Positions 1 through 7,039 of a stretch of 17,237 nt of DNA are shown piece after piece. The stretch lies in the NCBI GenBank assembly GCA_902469555.1, contig CABRDB010000019.1, positions 1 through 17,237 of the forward strand. Reading direction: 5' to 3'. Position 1 is the first letter of the stretch. Each line of letters begins with the position of its first letter. A model generated the notes under the pieces. It was not told the origin of the DNA. It made no database searches and saw only the letters and a program-made list of their open reading frames with translations. Position numbers and translations under genes: made by a program. Source of the stretch: an uncultured Collinsella sp. (GTDB taxonomy: Bacteria > Actinomycetota > Coriobacteriia > Coriobacteriales > Coriobacteriaceae).

Positions 1-289
1 ACCCCGCATGTTCCACGCGCGCGTACACGAGCACGCCGTCGGTCACATCGGCATCGTCGCCTGCGTCCTTTCGCACGGCACACTGGGCGCACCCCTCGCC
101 GATAAATGCGTCGACCACGTCCGTCTCGACGGGCAGCCCGCCGGGCGTGACGATCGACACGCGGCCGGCGGGCTTTCGTGACAAGAGCATCTCGCAGGCG
201 GCCTTCGCCGCGAGCGCGGCACAGCTCCCCGTCGTGTAGCCGCAGCGCAGGCGGGTCGTCCCGGTATATATGTAGTGCTCGAAGGCCAC
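1..289 (-). CDS. cbiD: Cobalt-precorrin-5B C1-methyltransferase CbiD, N-terminal part (runs off window)
   Basis: CbiD transfers a methyl group from S-adenosylmethionine to C1 of the corrin ring in the anaerobic (early cobalt insertion) cobalamin pathway, in the cytoplasm. Only about 96 residues are visible, with the 3' end beyond base 1. Near the N-terminus is the CbiD hallmark LRCGYTTGSCAALAAKAA, followed by the VTPGGLPVET strand and a segment rich in Cys (EGCAQCAVRKDAGDDADVTDG) that is typical of the family. The likely start is the GTG at 289-287. It begins one base after the cbiF stop codon (293-291), so the two genes are translationally coupled; no ATG fits before the conserved block. The identification is firm, but the full length and any C-terminal fusion cannot be judged here. 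Confidence 0.93.
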   Translation of the reverse strand, partial: MAFEHYIYTGTTRLRCGYTTGSCAALAAKAACEMLLSRKPAGRVSIVTPGGLPVETDVVDAFIGEGCAQCAVRKDAGDDADVTDGVLVYARVEHAG

Positions 290-290
290 G

Positions 291-1082
291 CTAGCTGCTC
301 GCCTTCCGATACCCCGTGGCAAACGAAGGGTCGTAAAGCTTGCTGCGCTCGTACGACTCCGCTTGCACGCCGTCGTGCGCAAGCCCGCCGCGAGCTCCGA
401 GTACGCGGCCCACCACCACGAGCGCCGTGCGGTCGATGCCCTCTCGCGCGCCCGCATCGGCGAGCGTGCCCACTGTGCAGCGCACCACGCGCTCCTCAGG
501 CCAGGTCGCCTTGTACACGAGCGCCGCCGGCTCGTCGGAGCTGCGGCCCGCGGCCAAAAGCTCGGCGGAAAGCTCGGCGAGCATACCCGAGCTCAGGAAG
601 ATGACCATAGTCGAGCCGCTTTCCGCCATGGTGCGCATGCCCTCGCCCGCGGGCATGGGGGTACGTCCGGAAAGCCGCGTGATCACGACCGACTGGCTGA
701 TTCCCGGCAGCGTGTATTCCTGGCGAAGCGCCGCCGCGGCACCGCAAAAGCTCGACACGCCGGGCACCACCTCGTAGTCCACGCCGCGCGCGTCGAGCGC
801 GTCCATCTGCTCCTGGATGGCGCCGTACAGGCACGGGTCGCCCGTGTGCAGGCGCACCACTTCCTCGCCCCGCGCATCTGCCGCGCACATCACGTCGAGC
901 ACTTCCTCCAAGGTCATGTGCGCGCTGTCGTAGACGATGCAGGATTCCTTGCACTCAGCGAGCAGCTCGGGGTTCACAAGGCTTCCCGCCCAAACGACCA
1001 CGTCGGCCGCGCGCAGAAGGCGCGCCCCGCGCAGCGTGATAAGGTCGGCGGCGCCCGAGCCTGCGCCAACGATATGAATCAT
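291..1082 (-). CDS. cbiF: Cobalt-precorrin-4 C11-methyltransferase CbiF (CobM family)
   Basis: CbiF is a SAM-dependent methyltransferase that methylates C11 of cobalt-precorrin-4 in anaerobic cobalamin synthesis. The protein is 263 aa, close to the usual size. It opens with IHIVGAGSGAADLITLRGARLL, the glycine-rich SAM-binding start of the tetrapyrrole methylase fold. It continues with DVVVWAGSLVNPELL, then VVRLHTGDPCLYGAIQEQMDAL (the second conserved motif, TGDP), VVPGVSSF, and a late YKATWPEERVVRCTVG segment, all in family order. The frame stays open upstream to 1226, but the ATG at 1082 has a GAAGGGAAGG Shine-Dalgarno 5 bases before it and begins exactly at the conserved domain, so I use it. 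It is the first gene of a leftward transcript followed at once by cbiD. No cobalamin riboswitch was visible in its own leader. Confidence 0.95.
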   Translation of the reverse strand: MIHIVGAGSGAADLITLRGARLLRAADVVVWAGSLVNPELLAECKESCIVYDSAHMTLEEVLDVMCAADARGEEVVRLHTGDPCLYGAIQEQMDALDARGVDYEVVPGVSSFCGAAAALRQEYTLPGISQSVVITRLSGRTPMPAGEGMRTMAESGSTMVIFLSSGMLAELSAELLAAGRSSDEPAALVYKATWPEERVVRCTVGTLADAGAREGIDRTALVVVGRVLGARGGLAHDGVQAESYERSKLYDPSFATGYRKASS

Positions 1083-1213
1083 CCGAGCCTTCCCTTCCCG
1101 TTTCTCATCGCAACCGTTTACGCCGCCATTCGCGCAGCGGGCAAAACACGGCGCCTGCGGCGGCAATCGGCGCAAATACGCAGGCAGGAGGCGCAATGCC
1201 GCCCGCCCTGGCT

Positions 1214-1242
1214 TTGACACGTTCACAAGTGCCCACTATCAT
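1214..1242 (+). promoter_or_regulatory. Sigma-70-type promoter of the cobalamin riboswitch operon
   Basis: TTGACA at 1214-1219 is a perfect -35 box. It is separated by exactly 17 bases from TATCAT at 1237-1242, a good -10 box. Transcription would start near 1249, shortly before the cobalamin riboswitch, and run into the chelatase gene. Position and spacing make this the best promoter in the window, though no transcript data are available. Confidence 0.75.
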
Positions 1243-1269
1243 AGTAAAAGATTCGGCAACGAGCATATG

Positions 1270-1425
1270 ACAATCGGATAAAAGGAAATGACCGGCGCGG
1301 CGCCCGCACAGCCCGCGCTGGCTTGCGGAGGGAACCAGGTGGGAATCCTGGGCAAGGGACATTACTGTATAGGACGCACGGGCGAACCGCCTCGCGCCCC
1401 AAGCCAGACTGCTTCGCCTTTTCCT
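1270..1425 (+). promoter_or_regulatory. Cobalamin riboswitch
   Basis: The leader has the conserved blocks of the cobalamin aptamer in order. These are AGGGAA followed by CCAGGTGGGAATCCTGG (1329-1350), then GGGACATTACTGTA (1356-1369; ACTGTA is near-invariant), a variable GC-rich arm, and the B12 box AGCCAGACTGC at 1402-1412. It sits between a strong promoter and the chelatase/ABC transporter operon, which is the expected context for repression when cobalamin is plentiful. The outer edges are approximate, because the closing stem could not be folded by hand with certainty. Confidence 0.85.
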
Positions 1426-1533
1426 CACGGCATCGCCGTGGCGTTAGCTCCTTGTGAACCCCGAGGGGTGCGCTTTTCTTTCGCTTGTGCCGACAAGCAA
1501 CTGTCGCCGGTGGACCGGCAAACCGAGGAAAGG
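1417..1533 (+). promoter_or_regulatory. Riboswitch expression platform with anti-Shine-Dalgarno
   Basis: CCTTTTCCTC at 1417-1426, directly after the B12 box, is complementary to the Shine-Dalgarno run GAGGAAAGG at 1525-1533: seven contiguous pairs, then two more past a one-base bulge. A competing hairpin, CACGGC-ATC-GCCGTG (1426-1440), overlaps the anti-SD edge. Further small hairpins lie at 1484-1498 (CTTGT/ACAAG) and 1506-1519 (GCCGG/CCGGC). No hairpin followed by a clean U-run was found. This points to control of translation initiation rather than of termination, as an inference from pairing alone. Confidence 0.5.
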
Positions 1534-1540
1534 AAAAACC

Positions 1541-2467
1541 ATGTCCGACCAGATGTCACGCCGCGGCTTCATGGGCGCCGCAGCAACCGGAGCCGTCGCG
1601 CTCGCCGGAGTCGCGCTCGCGGGCTGCTCCAACACCTCCGCGAGTTCCGAGAAATCGAGTGAAAAGGAGAAGGCCGTGAAGCCGGTCATCCTCGTCACGA
1701 GCTTCGGCACGAGCTACAACGACTCGCGCCACATCACCATCGGCGCCATCGAAGACGCTATCCGCGAGAAGTACTGGCAGGACTACGACATCCGCCGCGC
1801 CTTCACCGCGCAGATCATCATCGACAAGCTGAAGAAGCGCGACGGCATCACGATCGACAACATGACCGAGGCGCTCGACCGCTGCGTGGAAGACGGCGTG
1901 AAGAAAATCGTCGTGCAGCCGACGCATCTCATGGGTGGCCTGGAATACACCGACGTGAAAGACGAGCTCGACAAGTACGCCGACAAGTTCGACAAAATCT
2001 CGCTCGGCGACCCGCTGCTCACCTCCGACGATGACTACAAGAAGGTGGCCGCAGCCATTAAGGAGAACATGGCGTCCTTCGACGACGGCAAGACGGCGCT
2101 GTGCCTCATGGGCCACGGCACCGAAGCCGATTCCAACGCCGACTATGCCAAAATGCAGGAAGTGTTCAAGAACGAGGGCTTGACGCAGTTCTTCGTCGGC
2201 ACCGTCGAGGCTGAACCGACCTGCGAGGATGTTATCGCCGCCGCGAGCGCCGCAGGCTACAAGAAGGCCGTGCTCGCGCCGTTCATGGTGGTCGCGGGCG
2301 ACCACGCGAACAACGACATGGCAGACGAGACCGACCCCGACAGCTGGGCTGCGAAGTTCATGGCCGCCGGCTTCGAAGTGACGTGTCTGCTCCAGGGTCT
2401 GGGACAGAACGTCGAGGTCGACGACATCTACGTCTCGCACGTGGACGACGCCATCGCCAAGCTGTAA
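1541..2467 (+). CDS. cbiK: Exported CbiK-family sirohydrochlorin cobaltochelatase (Tat lipoprotein)
   Basis: CbiK inserts cobalt into sirohydrochlorin, the entry reaction of anaerobic cobalamin synthesis. The product is 308 aa. Residues 1-29 form a twin-arginine signal (SRRGFMG, R7-R8) that ends in a lipobox (LAGC, Cys29), so this copy should be outside the membrane and lipid-anchored. The mature domain starts VILVTSFGTSYNDSR. It carries VQPTHLMGGLEY (H129, E135), LMGHGTEAD (H192) and VVAGDHANNDMADETDPDSW (H255). The spacing of E135, H192 and H255 fits the cobalt-binding Glu and two His residues known in Salmonella CbiK, so the active site looks intact. The ATG at 1541 has GAGGAAAGG just upstream. 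It is the first gene after the cobalamin riboswitch and precedes surface lipoproteins and an ABC importer. The metal and tetrapyrrole used outside the cell cannot be read from sequence; iron and a heme-type substrate remain possible. Confidence 0.9.
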   Translation: MSDQMSRRGFMGAAATGAVALAGVALAGCSNTSASSEKSSEKEKAVKPVILVTSFGTSYNDSRHITIGAIEDAIREKYWQDYDIRRAFTAQIIIDKLKKRDGITIDNMTEALDRCVEDGVKKIVVQPTHLMGGLEYTDVKDELDKYADKFDKISLGDPLLTSDDDYKKVAAAIKENMASFDDGKTALCLMGHGTEADSNADYAKMQEVFKNEGLTQFFVGTVEAEPTCEDVIAAASAAGYKKAVLAPFMVVAGDHANNDMADETDPDSWAAKFMAAGFEVTCLLQGLGQNVEVDDIYVSHVDDAIAKL

Positions 2468-2476
2468 ACTCGCCGC

Positions 2477-2585
2477 GCACGGGGGCGCCGGTCGCGTCCC
2501 CGTGCAACGGGCATGCGCCTTCCCCGACCGACGGCGCATGCCCGTTGCATTCGCATCCCGCCCGCCCACCGCACGGCGCGGGCGG
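2477..2585 (+). other. Three consecutive GC-rich hairpins between cbiK and the small lipoprotein gene
   Basis: Hairpin 1 pairs GCACGGGG (2477-2484) with CCCCGTGC (2498-2505). Hairpin 2 pairs GCAACGGGCATGCGCC (2504-2519) with its exact 16-base complement at 2533-2548. Hairpin 3 pairs CCGCCCGC (2558-2565) with GCGGGCGG (2578-2585). None is followed by a U-run. They fill most of the 144-base spacer and end 26 bases before the next start codon. They may be an attenuator, an mRNA processing site or a 3' stability structure that sets different levels of the chelatase and the transporter. Confidence 0.65.
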
Positions 2586-2611
2586 TCGAAGCGATTGAAA
2601 GGAACCCCTCC

Positions 2612-3145
2612 ATGTTGAAGAAAACGCTCGTCTTCGCCCTGTCGGCGGCGCTTTTCGCGTTCTCGCTCGCCGGCTGCGGCGGAAATTCAATCGACAGCGC
2701 AAAGGCAAACGATGCCGATTCCCAGGAAAAGACCGAACAGGCGGCCGATGCGCCCGAGGGCGCAAGCGCTGCCCCCATTACCGCCGACAAGGTGGCTGAC
2801 GGCACCTATCCAATCACCGTAGATTCCAGCTCGAACATGTTCAGGATTGTGGACGCCCAGCTCATCGTGGAAAACGGCTCCATGCACTGCGTGATGACGC
2901 TTTCCGGCAAGGGCTACGGCAAGCTCTTCATGGGCACGGGCGACGAGGCTGCCGCCGCGAGCGAGGCCGACTTCATCCCCTATGTGGAAAACGCGGAAGG
3001 CAAGTACACCTACGACGTGCCCGTTGAAGCGCTCGACGAGGACACCGCCTGCGCCGCGTGGAGTATTAGAAAAGAGCAGTGGTACGACCGCACGCTCGTG
3101 TTCGAATCCGCCGGCGTCGATCTGCGCGCCGACGCACTGAAGTAA
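2612..3145 (+). CDS. Small surface lipoprotein with NEAT-like domain, in cobalamin uptake operon
   Basis: The product is a 177-aa lipoprotein. It has a basic start (MLKK), a hydrophobic stretch, and lipobox LAGC with Cys22. Residues 23-62 are a low-complexity Ala/Asp/Glu/Ser linker. Residues 63-168 form a compact beta-rich domain that starts DGTYPITVDSSSNMF and ends KYTYDVPVEALDEDTACAAW...WYDRTLVF. The order of features (DGTY, IVENG, a YDVPVEALDED strand, final YDRTLVF) resembles the next protein's N-terminal domain and, more distantly, iron-transport-associated NEAT domains that bind heme. I infer a substrate-capture or relay role for a corrinoid or other tetrapyrrole; function is not established. 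The start at 2612 has GAAAGGAAC upstream. The stop lies 4 bases before the binding-protein gene. Confidence 0.8.
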   Translation: MLKKTLVFALSAALFAFSLAGCGGNSIDSAKANDADSQEKTEQAADAPEGASAAPITADKVADGTYPITVDSSSNMFRIVDAQLIVENGSMHCVMTLSGKGYGKLFMGTGDEAAAASEADFIPYVENAEGKYTYDVPVEALDEDTACAAWSIRKEQWYDRTLVFESAGVDLRADALK

Positions 3146-3149
3146 CGCC

Positions 3150-4721
3150 ATGCGGTCGATTCTTCCCAAGGGGGAAAGCAGGAAGCGTCGCAGCATCGCG
3201 GTGCGCGCGATCGCCTGCGTTCTCGTCGCCCTGCTCGCGCTTCCCTTCGCGGGGTGCAGTGCGAGCCCGAACGCGACCGGTGGCACGGCAGGCTCTCAGG
3301 AATACACTGTGAGCGTCTCGCTCTCCGGCGGGTCAGGGCGCGCAAGCATCGCCTCACCCACCACAATTGTGAAGGATGGCGACACCTACACCGCGACCAT
3401 CACCTGGTCGAGTTCGAACTACGACAAAATGACCGTCAACGGCGTGGACTACGCGCCTGTAAACGACGGCGGCAACTCCACGTTCGAGATACCCGTCACG
3501 CTCGACGAGGACATCGCCGTGTCGGCCGAGACCGTCGCCATGTCGACGCCGCACACCATCGACTACACGCTCTACTTCGACTCATCCACCATGAAGGAGA
3601 AATCGGGCGACGAAGCAAGCGGCGGCTCCCTTGCGAGAACGGCTTCAAGCGCCGCGGCCGACTTCCACAACGCCGATTTGGGCTGCGGCTGGAAGCCGAC
3701 GGGGACGCTTCAGCTTGAATACGCCGAGCACTTCACTGTCGACGAGTTCGAAGGCGGCCTGCGGCTTATTTGCATTTCGAACGGGGAGCGCTTCCTCGTG
3801 GTGCCGCAAGATGCGAAGGTACCTGATGGGTTGAGCTCCGACATCGCGGTCATAAGGCGCCCCGCCGACAAGGTGTACCTCGTGTCGTCGGCGACGATGT
3901 GCCTGGTCGACGCGCTCGATGCGAACGACAATATCATCATGTCGGGCACGAAGGCCGACGATTGCTCGGTCGCGGGCTTCAAAAGTGCACTCGAAAGTGG
4001 GGCGATCGCCTACGGCGGCAAGTACAGCGCGCCCGACTACGAGCGAATATCGGCCTCGGGCTGCACGCTCGCCATCGAGAACACCATGATCAACCACACA
4101 CCGGATGTGAAGGAAAAGCTGCAGAAACTCGGGCTCGTCGTGCTCACCGAACAGTCGTCGAGCGAGCCCGAAGCACTCGGGCGCGTCGAGTGGATTAAGC
4201 TTTTCGGCGTCCTGTTCGACAAGGAAGACGAGGCCGCGCACCTGTTCAACGAGCAGAAGGCCCGCGTCGAGCAAACGTCGGGGCTCGCGTCGTCAGGTAA
4301 AACCGTGGCGTATTTCTACATTAACTCGAACGGGGCCGCCGTCACGCGGCGGGCGGGCGACTACGTGGCGCAGATGATCGAGCTTGCAGGCGGCAACTAC
4401 GCGCTCGATGACGCGCAGACCGCGTCGACGTCAGGTTCGTCAGTAACGCTCGAAATGGAGCGCTTCTACGCGACGGCGAAGGATGCCGACATTATCGTCT
4501 ACAACGGCACCATCGACGAATCGGTTGCCACCTTGAACGACTTCGTAGGCAAAAACGCGCTATTGTCGCAGTTCAAAGCCGTGAAGAACGGCAACGTCTG
4601 GGTCACAAGCGCCGACATGTACCAGCAGATGACTTCCACCGCCGACATTATCGACGAGCTGCACGGGGCGTTCACCGGCGATGACGCGAGCGACTTCCAT
4701 TATCTGAGAAAGCTAGGCTAG
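3150..4721 (+). CDS. ABC transporter substrate-binding lipoprotein, BtuF/FecB-like, with extra N-terminal domain
   Basis: This 523-aa protein is the extracellular binding component of an importer for cobalamin or an iron-siderophore-type ligand. It has a long basic N-region (MRSILPKGESRKRRS), a hydrophobic segment and lipobox FAGC (Cys36). Residues about 51-145 are a beta-rich domain (EYTVSVSLSGGSG, IVKDGDTYTATITWSSSNYDKM, STFEIPVTLDEDIAVSAE, IDYTLYFD) resembling that of the preceding lipoprotein. Residues about 190-515 match the periplasmic-binding fold of the BtuF/FhuD class: YAEHFTVDEFEGGLRLI, then VVPQDAKVP, a long central helix region (EALGRVEWIKLFGVLFDKEDEAAHLFNEQ), and C-terminal VKNGNVWVTSADMYQQ. 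Usual family proteins are near 300-380 aa; the excess is the N-terminal domain. It starts 4 bases after the lipoprotein stop and ends 4 bases before the permease. The riboswitch favours a corrinoid ligand. Confidence 0.88.
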   Translation: MRSILPKGESRKRRSIAVRAIACVLVALLALPFAGCSASPNATGGTAGSQEYTVSVSLSGGSGRASIASPTTIVKDGDTYTATITWSSSNYDKMTVNGVDYAPVNDGGNSTFEIPVTLDEDIAVSAETVAMSTPHTIDYTLYFDSSTMKEKSGDEASGGSLARTASSAAADFHNADLGCGWKPTGTLQLEYAEHFTVDEFEGGLRLICISNGERFLVVPQDAKVPDGLSSDIAVIRRPADKVYLVSSATMCLVDALDANDNIIMSGTKADDCSVAGFKSALESGAIAYGGKYSAPDYERISASGCTLAIENTMINHTPDVKEKLQKLGLVVLTEQSSSEPEALGRVEWIKLFGVLFDKEDEAAHLFNEQKARVEQTSGLASSGKTVAYFYINSNGAAVTRRAGDYVAQMIELAGGNYALDDAQTASTSGSSVTLEMERFYATAKDADIIVYNGTIDESVATLNDFVGKNALLSQFKAVKNGNVWVTSADMYQQMTSTADIIDELHGAFTGDDASDFHYLRKLG

Positions 4722-4725
4722 CGCC

Positions 4726-5766
4726 ATGAGAAGCCGGCTTTCCATGGCATACGACGAATCGGGGCGCGCCGCGCGGTGTCGCGTCGTGACGGCGCTGCTC
4801 GCCGTTGCCCTCATCGTGCTCGTCGGGGCCAACCTGTGCATCGGGAGCGTGCTCGTGCCAGCAGACCACATCCCCGGCATCCTTTCGGGCGGCGCGGCCA
4901 ATTCCATGGAAAGCCAGGTCATCTGGGAGATTCGCCTGCCGCGCGTGCTTTCAGCCGTGCTTCTCGGCGGGGCACTTTCGCTTTCCGGGTTCCTACTGCA
5001 GACGTTTTTCAACAACCCCATCGCCGACCCGTTCATCTTGGGCGTCTCCTCGGGCGCAAAGTTCGTCGTCGCGCTTACGATGATCGTACTTCTGGGCGCG
5101 AACCAGGCCATGACCTCGCCGGCCATGGTGGCCGCAGCGTTTCTGGGCTCGCTTATCACCATCGGCTTCGTGCTCCTCATCGCACGGCGCATAAGTTCCA
5201 TGGCCATGCTCATCGTGGCGGGCGTCATGGTGGGATACATCTGCTCGGCGGCGACGAACTTCCTCATCGCCTTCGCCGATGACCAGTCCATCGTAAACCT
5301 GCACAACTGGTCTTTGGGTAGTTTCTCGGGTTCGAGCTGGGACGACGTCGCGGTCATCGCGGTCGTGGTGATCACCGTGAGCGCATGCGTATTCGCGATA
5401 TCGAAGCCCCTTTCCGCCTTCCAGCTGGGAGAAGCCTACGCGAAAAGCGTCGGCGTGAACGTCGCACGCTTCCGCGTGGTGCTCGTTCTTCTAGCGAGCA
5501 TGCTCTCCGCCTGCGTGACCGCGTTCGCCGGTCCGGTGTCGTTCGTAGGCATCGCGGTTCCACATCTCGTGAAGTCGGCGATAAAGTCGTCGAAGCCCAT
5601 CCGCGTGATTCCTGCGTGCTTCTTGGGGGGCGCCATCTTCTGCGCGGGCTGCGATTTGATCGCGCGCACGTTGTTCTCTCCCGTCGAGCTTTCCATCAGC
5701 GCCGTCACCGCCATCTTCGGCGCGCCGGTGGTTATCGCGCTCATGTTGAAGAAACGAGTGAGGTAG
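4726..5766 (+). CDS. FecCD-family ABC transporter permease (BtuC-like)
   Basis: This is the membrane subunit of the importer, 346 aa, the normal length for the FecCD/BtuC family, with about ten hydrophobic segments. Diagnostic stretches are IRLPRVLSAVLLGGALSLSG, then LLQTFFNNPIADPFILGVSSGAK (the family's N-P-[IL]-A-D-P motif), GSFSGSSWDDV, LGEAYAKSVGVNV (the loop that contacts the ATPase) and VSFVGIAVPHLVK. The start at 4726 lies 4 bases after the binding-protein stop and has only a weak Shine-Dalgarno. An in-frame ATG at 4744 is an alternative with GAGAAG upstream. The gene abuts the ATPase gene with no gap. Sequence alone does not separate vitamin B12 from siderophore or heme as substrate; the riboswitch favours B12-type compounds. 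Confidence 0.93.
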   Translation: MRSRLSMAYDESGRAARCRVVTALLAVALIVLVGANLCIGSVLVPADHIPGILSGGAANSMESQVIWEIRLPRVLSAVLLGGALSLSGFLLQTFFNNPIADPFILGVSSGAKFVVALTMIVLLGANQAMTSPAMVAAAFLGSLITIGFVLLIARRISSMAMLIVAGVMVGYICSAATNFLIAFADDQSIVNLHNWSLGSFSGSSWDDVAVIAVVVITVSACVFAISKPLSAFQLGEAYAKSVGVNVARFRVVLVLLASMLSACVTAFAGPVSFVGIAVPHLVKSAIKSSKPIRVIPACFLGGAIFCAGCDLIARTLFSPVELSISAVTAIFGAPVVIALMLKKRVR

Positions 5767-6981
5767 ATGGGGGAATTCATGCCGCGGCCCAAAACGCTCG
5801 GAGGGGAGTCGAACCTCGAAACCCCGGTCGAAACGCAGGCTGACGGAGCACCGCTTTTCCGCATAAGCGACCTGTCGGCGGGCTACGATAAGAAGGTCGT
5901 AGTCGAAGGCGTCGATCTGGAGGTTCGCGCGGGCGACGTCGTGGCGCTCATCGGGCCGAACGGCTCTGGCAAGTCGACCATCTTGAAAACCATCACACGC
6001 CATCTGGCACCGCTTGCCGGCGCGGTCGAGCTCGACGGGCGGGAGATTTCCCGATGGAAGACGGCGGAGTTCGCAAGGAACCTTGCCGTTATGCTGACAG
6101 ATCGCCCCCGGACCGAGCTCCTCACCTGCCGCGATATCGTAGAGGCGGGAAGGCATCCCTACACCGGGCGAATGGGCACACTCTCGCCCGACGACCATAG
6201 TCGGGTCGATGAGGCCATAAAAACCGCACATGTGGAAGAGCTCGCCGAGCGCGACTTCATGCAGATAAGCGACGGGCAACGCCAGCGCGTCATGCTCGCG
6301 CGCGCCATCGCGCAGGATCCGCGTGTGCTCGTTCTCGACGAGCCCACGTCGTATCTCGATATCCGCTACCAGATCGACCTGCTACGAATACTTCGCCACC
6401 TTGTGAAATCGCGGAATGTGGCTGTCATCATGTCCATCCACGAACTCGAGCTCGCGCAGAAAAGCGCCGACAAGGTGATTTGCGTGAAGGACGGCCGGGT
6501 CTTCCGCGCCGGCGCACCCGAGGACATATTCACGCGCGAGACGATTGGCGAGCTCTACGGCCTTAAACATGGCACCTTCAACGAGCGCTTCGGCAGCGTG
6601 GAAATTGGGCGCCCGCACGGCGATGCGCACACGTTCGTCATCGCCGGCGCAGGTACGGGGTCGGCTATGTTTCGCCAGCTCATCCGGCAGGGCAAGGCGT
6701 TCTACGCGGGAGTTCTGCACGAAGGGGACATCGACTGCGAGCTCGCGCGCGACCTGGCGGCGGAATGCGTGGCCGAGCGCGCCTTCGAGCCGATCGGGGA
6801 TAAAACCATAGCCCGCGCCAAAGAGCTCCTCGTCCACTGCGCGCGCCTTATCGTGTGCCCCGCCGCCTTCGGCACCATAAACGCCCGCAACGCAGAGCTC
6901 GTCGAGTTTGCACGCTCGCATGGTATCGAGGTCATGCGAGCGTGCGAAGGCGCATCGGAGGATTCCAATGGATACGCCTAG
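5767..6981 (+). CDS. ABC transporter ATP-binding protein (BtuD/FecE-like) with C-terminal extra domain
   Basis: This is the ATPase subunit of the importer. The nucleotide-binding domain spans about residues 30-265, with Walker A GPNGSGKST (63-71), signature ISDGQRQR (167-174), Walker B VLVLDEPTSYLD (187-198) and the switch His in SIHE (223-226). At 404 aa it is well above the about 255-270 aa usual for the family. Residues 280-395 form an added alpha/beta domain that begins HTFVIAGAGTGSAMFRQLI and includes YAGVLHEGDIDCELAR and LIVCPAAFGTINARNAE, which looks Rossmann-like. I recall similar tails on archaeal BtuD/HmuV-type ATPases, but their role is unknown to me. ATG 5767 directly follows the permease stop. 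ATG 5779, preceded by GGGGGA, is an equally likely start and would remove four residues. Confidence 0.92.
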   Translation: MGEFMPRPKTLGGESNLETPVETQADGAPLFRISDLSAGYDKKVVVEGVDLEVRAGDVVALIGPNGSGKSTILKTITRHLAPLAGAVELDGREISRWKTAEFARNLAVMLTDRPRTELLTCRDIVEAGRHPYTGRMGTLSPDDHSRVDEAIKTAHVEELAERDFMQISDGQRQRVMLARAIAQDPRVLVLDEPTSYLDIRYQIDLLRILRHLVKSRNVAVIMSIHELELAQKSADKVICVKDGRVFRAGAPEDIFTRETIGELYGLKHGTFNERFGSVEIGRPHGDAHTFVIAGAGTGSAMFRQLIRQGKAFYAGVLHEGDIDCELARDLAAECVAERAFEPIGDKTIARAKELLVHCARLIVCPAAFGTINARNAELVEFARSHGIEVMRACEGASEDSNGYA

Positions 6982-7018
6982 GCGCGGCCCAAGAAATCGT
7001 CCGCATCCCCATCTGACA

Positions 7019-7037
7019 CTATTTCACCGCAACTTAG
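7019..7037 (-). repeat. Single copy of the 19-base repeat motif that also occurs downstream of the radical SAM gene
   Basis: CTATTTCACCGCAACTTAG here is the exact reverse complement of bases 8697-8715. It sits 38 bases after the ABC ATPase stop, at the junction between the cobalamin operon and the radical SAM gene. With the downstream copy it frames about 1.66 kb holding only the radical SAM gene and its promoter. Confidence 0.8.
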
Positions 7038-7039
7038 AA

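Noticed and set aside
1083..1226. 48-residue N-terminal extension of cbiF
   Set aside because: In frame, but it lies before a clear ribosome site and the family N-terminus, and it overlaps the divergent promoter.
1556..2569. 337-residue minus-strand frame opposite the chelatase gene
   Set aside because: Antisense shadow; the plus-strand product has an intact signal peptide, metal ligands and ribosome site.
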